Source of the DNA: UBA937 sp031549725
GTDB taxonomy: Bacteria > Spirochaetota > Spirochaetia > Treponematales > Breznakiellaceae
Direction: 5' to 3'
Assembly (NCBI GenBank): GCA_031549725.1
Contig: JAVBPH010000022.1
Span: 18,956 to 82,955 of the forward strand
DNA: 64,000 nucleotides
Shown here: positions 61,126-64,000 of the stretch, piece after piece
How the letters are laid out: every line of letters starts with the position of its first letter
Position numbering within the stretch: position 1 is the stretch's first letter
Translations under genes and position numbers: made by a program
Notes under the pieces: model-generated
The model's input: only the letters and a program-made list of their open reading frames with translations
The model's database searches: none
Told to the model about the DNA's origin: nothing

Positions 61126-61196
61126 GCTTCGAAGGCCTCAGCATAAATGGCCTCAGGGACCGGGAGCTCCCGGTGGTTGAGGTTCTCGAAACCACC
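61126..61196 (+). repeat. Family A palindromic repeat
   Basis: A copy with an expanded first hairpin (TTCGAAGGCCTCAGCATAAATGG before CCTCAGGGACC) and a normal second hairpin (GGTGGTTGAGGTTCTCGAAACCACC). It lies between the convergent FGE-like and murA genes. Confidence 0.75.
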
Positions 61197-61254
61197 CGCA
61201 AGGGAAGCTATTTCTTTACAAAAAATCCCAGCAGAACCGAAAACGCTTCAGCAC

Positions 61255-62538
61255 CTAACAGTCATTCCCGCGGCTGATCCTGGCACCTAAGGCGGAAAGG
61301 CGGCTCACCAGGTTTTCATATCCCCGTTCAATTTGGTACACATTCCTGATAATGCTTCTGCCTTCGGCGCACATGGCCGCAATAACCATGGCCATACCGG
61401 CCCGGACATCGGGGCTGGTCAGTTCCGATGCGGTCAGTCTGGTCGGGCCGGAGATAACCGCCCGGTGGGGATCACAGAGGACAATCCGTGCACCCATGCC
61501 AATAACCTTATCCACAAAAAACATCCGGGACTCGAACATTTTTTCGTGGACCAGTACGGTTCCTTCAACCTGGGTGGAAACCACCACAATAATACTCATC
61601 AGGTCCGGCGGGAACCCTGGCCAGGGGGCATCATCAATTTTTGGGATCATACCGCCCAGGTCGCAGTTCACCCTCATGTCCTGTTTTTTGGGAACCCTGA
61701 GGGTGGTACCTTCATGCTCCCAGGAAATACCCAGTTTACTGAAGGCTATTTTTGCGGGGCGCAGATCGGACAACCTGGGACCTTCAATGCAAAGCTCGCT
61801 CCGGGTAGCCGCGGCCAACCCTATAAAAGAACCTACTTCCATGAAGTCCGCGCCTATGGCAAAGTCGCATCCGCCAAGTTTTTTAACTCCGTGGATCCGT
61901 AAAATATTCGATCCGATTCCTTCAATTTTTGCCCCCATGCACACCAGCATCCGGCAAAGGTCCTGGACATGGGGTTCACTGGCCACGTTGGTGAGAATGG
62001 TTTCGCCCTCCGCCAGAACCGCCGCCATAACCGCATTTTCAGTGGCGGTTACCGAAGCTTCGTCCAGGAAGATGTCCCCCCCTTTCAGCCGGGGGGCTTT
62101 AAAGATAAAGGCGCCGTTTATTTCTACCCCCGCACCCAGTTCGGTGAGAACCAGGAAATGGGTATCCAGCCGCCGCCGGCCAATTACATCACCCCCGGGG
62201 GGAGGCAGGATTGCGGTACCCGTCCGGGCAATCAGGGGACCTGCAAAAAGGATGGAAGCCCGGATTTTCCTGGAATGTTCCAGGGGAACCTCGGAACTTT
62301 TGATGTTCCTGAGGGTCATTTTATAATCATTAGGCCCCAAACGTTCAATTTCGCCGCCCAGGGAACGGTATACATCCAGCATAACCTGGACATCTTCAAT
62401 ATCAGGGATATTTCTAAGAACCACGGGTTCATCGGTCAGCAGCGCAGCAGCAATACAGGGCAGTGCAGCATTTTTATTACCGCTGGCCCTGATGGTCCCG
62501 GAAACGGGAAATCCGCCTTCAATGAAATACTCATTCAT
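61255..62538 (-). CDS. murA: UDP-N-acetylglucosamine 1-carboxyvinyltransferase with Asp at the catalytic Cys position
   Basis: The 427-residue enzyme begins with the family's GNKNAALP (Lys22). It has SILFAGPLIAR, the active-site loop PPPGGDVIGRRRLDTHF, and the C-terminal DVRAGMAMVIAAM. The loop has Asp117 where E. coli MurA has Cys115. Natural Cys-to-Asp enzymes keep activity but are resistant to fosfomycin, which alkylates that Cys. MurA starts peptidoglycan precursor synthesis in the cytoplasm by moving enolpyruvate from PEP to UDP-GlcNAc. The length is normal. Confidence 0.95.
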   Translation of the reverse strand: MNEYFIEGGFPVSGTIRASGNKNAALPCIAAALLTDEPVVLRNIPDIEDVQVMLDVYRSLGGEIERLGPNDYKMTLRNIKSSEVPLEHSRKIRASILFAGPLIARTGTAILPPPGGDVIGRRRLDTHFLVLTELGAGVEINGAFIFKAPRLKGGDIFLDEASVTATENAVMAAVLAEGETILTNVASEPHVQDLCRMLVCMGAKIEGIGSNILRIHGVKKLGGCDFAIGADFMEVGSFIGLAAATRSELCIEGPRLSDLRPAKIAFSKLGISWEHEGTTLRVPKKQDMRVNCDLGGMIPKIDDAPWPGFPPDLMSIIVVVSTQVEGTVLVHEKMFESRMFFVDKVIGMGARIVLCDPHRAVISGPTRLTASELTSPDVRAGMAMVIAAMCAEGRSIIRNVYQIERGYENLVSRLSALGARISRGNDC

Positions 62539-62662
62539 ACAGATGACTTTACCCTACCAAGGGACAGCGGTCAAGATGAATATATAAAATGCCCGATTGT
62601 TGCCATTTTTTGCGGTTTGATTAAGGAATCTTTTGCAAAATCCGGTTATTTTTGCGGAATCC

Positions 62663-63781
62663 CTAATAAAAAAAGCTCTTCAAAACATAATATATTGGCT
62701 CGTCAGATTCCCGGAATCTCTGATTTATTGTATATCTTTGGATTTTTCCGTCCGGTAAAAAGACATAGGCAATGTACAGATTCCTCGGGGCATTCTCCTC
62801 TTCATAATCCGTGTGGAACCTGATCATGGTAAAAACATTCCCATCATAAAAATGATTGCCCCAGAACTCAGCCCAAATTTCTTTATATGTCTCAGGTAAA
62901 TTGATAATATACTCCCGGGATGAAACCACGCGGAGGTCCCTGTCATAATCTTCAAACAGGTATTCAAAGGTATGCCCATCTATCTTATTTTCCTTGCCGG
63001 TAATAAAAGTACCGGGACTGGAAACAATTCTGGAATTGAAGGTATATTTTATTTCATCACCGGTATACACATCCCGCAATGTCGTTCCTGTCTTTTCATC
63101 TTCCATCACCAAAAAGCGGTCCAGGATAAAATCCAAAGGATAATGATAACCCAATTGTTGATCCCAAAAAAATTTTTCCGGATAATGGCGATGTTCATTT
63201 ATATCATATAATTCATAATCGATCCTATCTTCCCATCCATAGGTAGAATAGAACAAATAATTACCCATAAAATCGGCCCCCTCACTGTAATGCATAGGCA
63301 TCTCTTCCCTGGTATTTTTCCCGAATGTGTATATAAATAACTGATCCAATGTCGGCTGGTAGAATACCTGCGTTCCGTCATAATTGAGAGCGGAACAAGA
63401 TTTTGTGAAGAAGTAATCCCTTCGATAATTTCCGGGAAATCCCCCGACGGGGTTATGATTCATGGCCCATTCGTTCCAATAATCCGAGGAAGCATCACTA
63501 TAATGTACTACCGCTTTATCAATAAGCGTCAATCTGCCGGTTCTGAAACTGTAATGGAAAAAATAACGCTCTTCCGTATTAAATTCACCGCCGTCGATAT
63601 GACTCCCGGGGACAACCCAGTAAAAAACAGCGGCCTCCCTGTTTCCGGACAGTTGAAATTCATTAAAGGTATCTATGGTTATTCCGTTCCAGCGGAGAAC
63701 AAAGGGTTCCTCACAAAGCCGGTCATTATAAAAAACAGAAATCCCGCATGTTTCAGCATGGTATGCCAGAAAAACAGTCAC
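62663..63781 (-). CDS. Hypothetical protein with an uncertain N-terminus
   Basis: The frame has a GTG at 63781 and codes for 372 residues rich in Tyr, Phe, Asp and Arg, with a repeated YFFHYS/YDYEL flavour. It stays open and protein-like back to 63890, where a stop codon sits, but there is no ATG or ribosome site in that stretch. The start may be further upstream in another frame (a frameshift) or the gene may be 5'-truncated. No signal peptide is seen from 63781. I recognise no family. The gap to murA is 124 bp. Confidence 0.5.
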   Translation of the reverse strand: MTVFLAYHAETCGISVFYNDRLCEEPFVLRWNGITIDTFNEFQLSGNREAAVFYWVVPGSHIDGGEFNTEERYFFHYSFRTGRLTLIDKAVVHYSDASSDYWNEWAMNHNPVGGFPGNYRRDYFFTKSCSALNYDGTQVFYQPTLDQLFIYTFGKNTREEMPMHYSEGADFMGNYLFYSTYGWEDRIDYELYDINEHRHYPEKFFWDQQLGYHYPLDFILDRFLVMEDEKTGTTLRDVYTGDEIKYTFNSRIVSSPGTFITGKENKIDGHTFEYLFEDYDRDLRVVSSREYIINLPETYKEIWAEFWGNHFYDGNVFTMIRFHTDYEEENAPRNLYIAYVFLPDGKIQRYTINQRFRESDEPIYYVLKSFFY

Positions 63782-64000
63782 GTTTTTCTGGTCCGGAATA
63801 GGGGCATTGGAAAAATTCCAGCCCGCATTATCCAGATATTCAAGTTTGAAAAAGTGGCTCTTCCGGCTATAAGGTGGAAGGAAAAAGGTCTAAATTCCCC
63901 AGGTGAAAAAGGATAGCATTTCTAAAGCGATCACGATTTCTAAATCCACAGGCCATACGCTTTATACGTTGAATGCAATTATTCTTTGCTTCAAGCAGTC
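63782..64000. other. Window end, possible 5' remnant of the preceding gene
   Basis: Minus-strand codons from 63889 to 63782 continue the same protein (LEYLDNAGWNFSNAPIPDQK). A second frame upstream offers an ATG near 63956 that would need a one-base shift near 63890 to join. Nothing else is recognised up to the edge. Confidence 0.35.

Noticed and set aside
1..64000. tRNA or rRNA genes
   Set aside because: I found no cloverleaf with the GTTCGANTC arm and CCA end, and no rRNA-like sequence in any intergenic space.

Overview
The window looks like a chromosomal segment of a Treponema-like spirochaete, most plausibly one of the gut or termite-gut type. This is inference from gene content: many short lipoprotein signals, a DUF3798-type solute-binding lipoprotein with its own ABC operon, a MurA with Asp at the catalytic Cys position, a complete Rnf complex and a B12-controlled TonB receptor. 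The base composition is close to balanced, with two clearly AT-rich islands (about 48.4-50.5 kb and 53.9-56.5 kb) and one GC-rich tandem-repeat patch (44.76-45.1 kb). There are no rRNA genes, tRNA genes, CRISPR arrays or intact transposons that I can see.

Layout. 0-4.9 kb: two unknown envelope genes, a GH4 glycosidase and an L-glyceraldehyde-3-phosphate-reductase-like aldo/keto reductase. 5.2-11.0 kb (minus strand): an ABC import system with a DUF3798 binding lipoprotein, a double-ATPase subunit, two permeases and a small anchored protein. 11.6-16.8 kb (minus): a membrane protein, an M32 carboxypeptidase, a cytidylate-kinase-like/BON fusion, an unknown membrane protein and a VOC protein. 16.9-20.9 kb (plus): a TPR protein, then an LpoB / COG3014 / LPP20 lipoprotein operon. 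21.2-23.5 kb: an XRE-cupin regulator with an acyl-CoA ligase. 23.9-27.0 kb (minus): a cobalamin riboswitch controlling a BtuB-like receptor and a TonB protein. 27.2-30.1 kb: a second ABC importer behind a promoter that overlaps a perfect 22-bp palindrome. 30.2-35.9 kb: an esterase and a TolC-adaptor-MacB export operon. 36.0-41.1 kb (minus): rnfCDGEAB with a strong terminator. 41.7-48.4 kb: a FemAB-type ligase, a MinD-like ATPase with a membrane partner, an S41 protease, rsmE and a WecG/TagA glycosyltransferase. 48.5-54.1 kb: a region bracketed by inverted copies of a 142-bp mobile-looking element, holding a small-protein/HExxH gene pair, a TrmJ-like methyltransferase, an SDR and a STAS/YbjN/PspA operon. 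54.3-60.0 kb: two AT-rich orphan genes, an IS30 remnant, a cluster of perfect DnaA boxes and a three-gene membrane/J-domain operon. 60.1-64.0 kb: a formylglycine-generating-enzyme-like lipoprotein, murA and a hypothetical gene with an uncertain 5' end.

How the genes work together. Much of the content is envelope biology: peptidoglycan precursor and bridge synthesis (MurA, FemAB), PBP activation (LpoB), membrane-stress maintenance (PspA), export (TolC/MacB), uptake (two ABC systems and BtuB/TonB) and energy conversion at the membrane (Rnf). In both ABC systems a terminator lies right after the binding-protein gene, which would give excess binding protein.

Non-coding structure is unusually rich. 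I see at least four families of dispersed palindromic repeats, an apparent class of genes whose -10 box lies 6-7 nt before the start codon (predicted leaderless mRNAs), and several orphan structured stretches. These, together with the 142-bp element pair, the HExxH gene pair and the DnaA-box cluster, are the parts most worth a second look.
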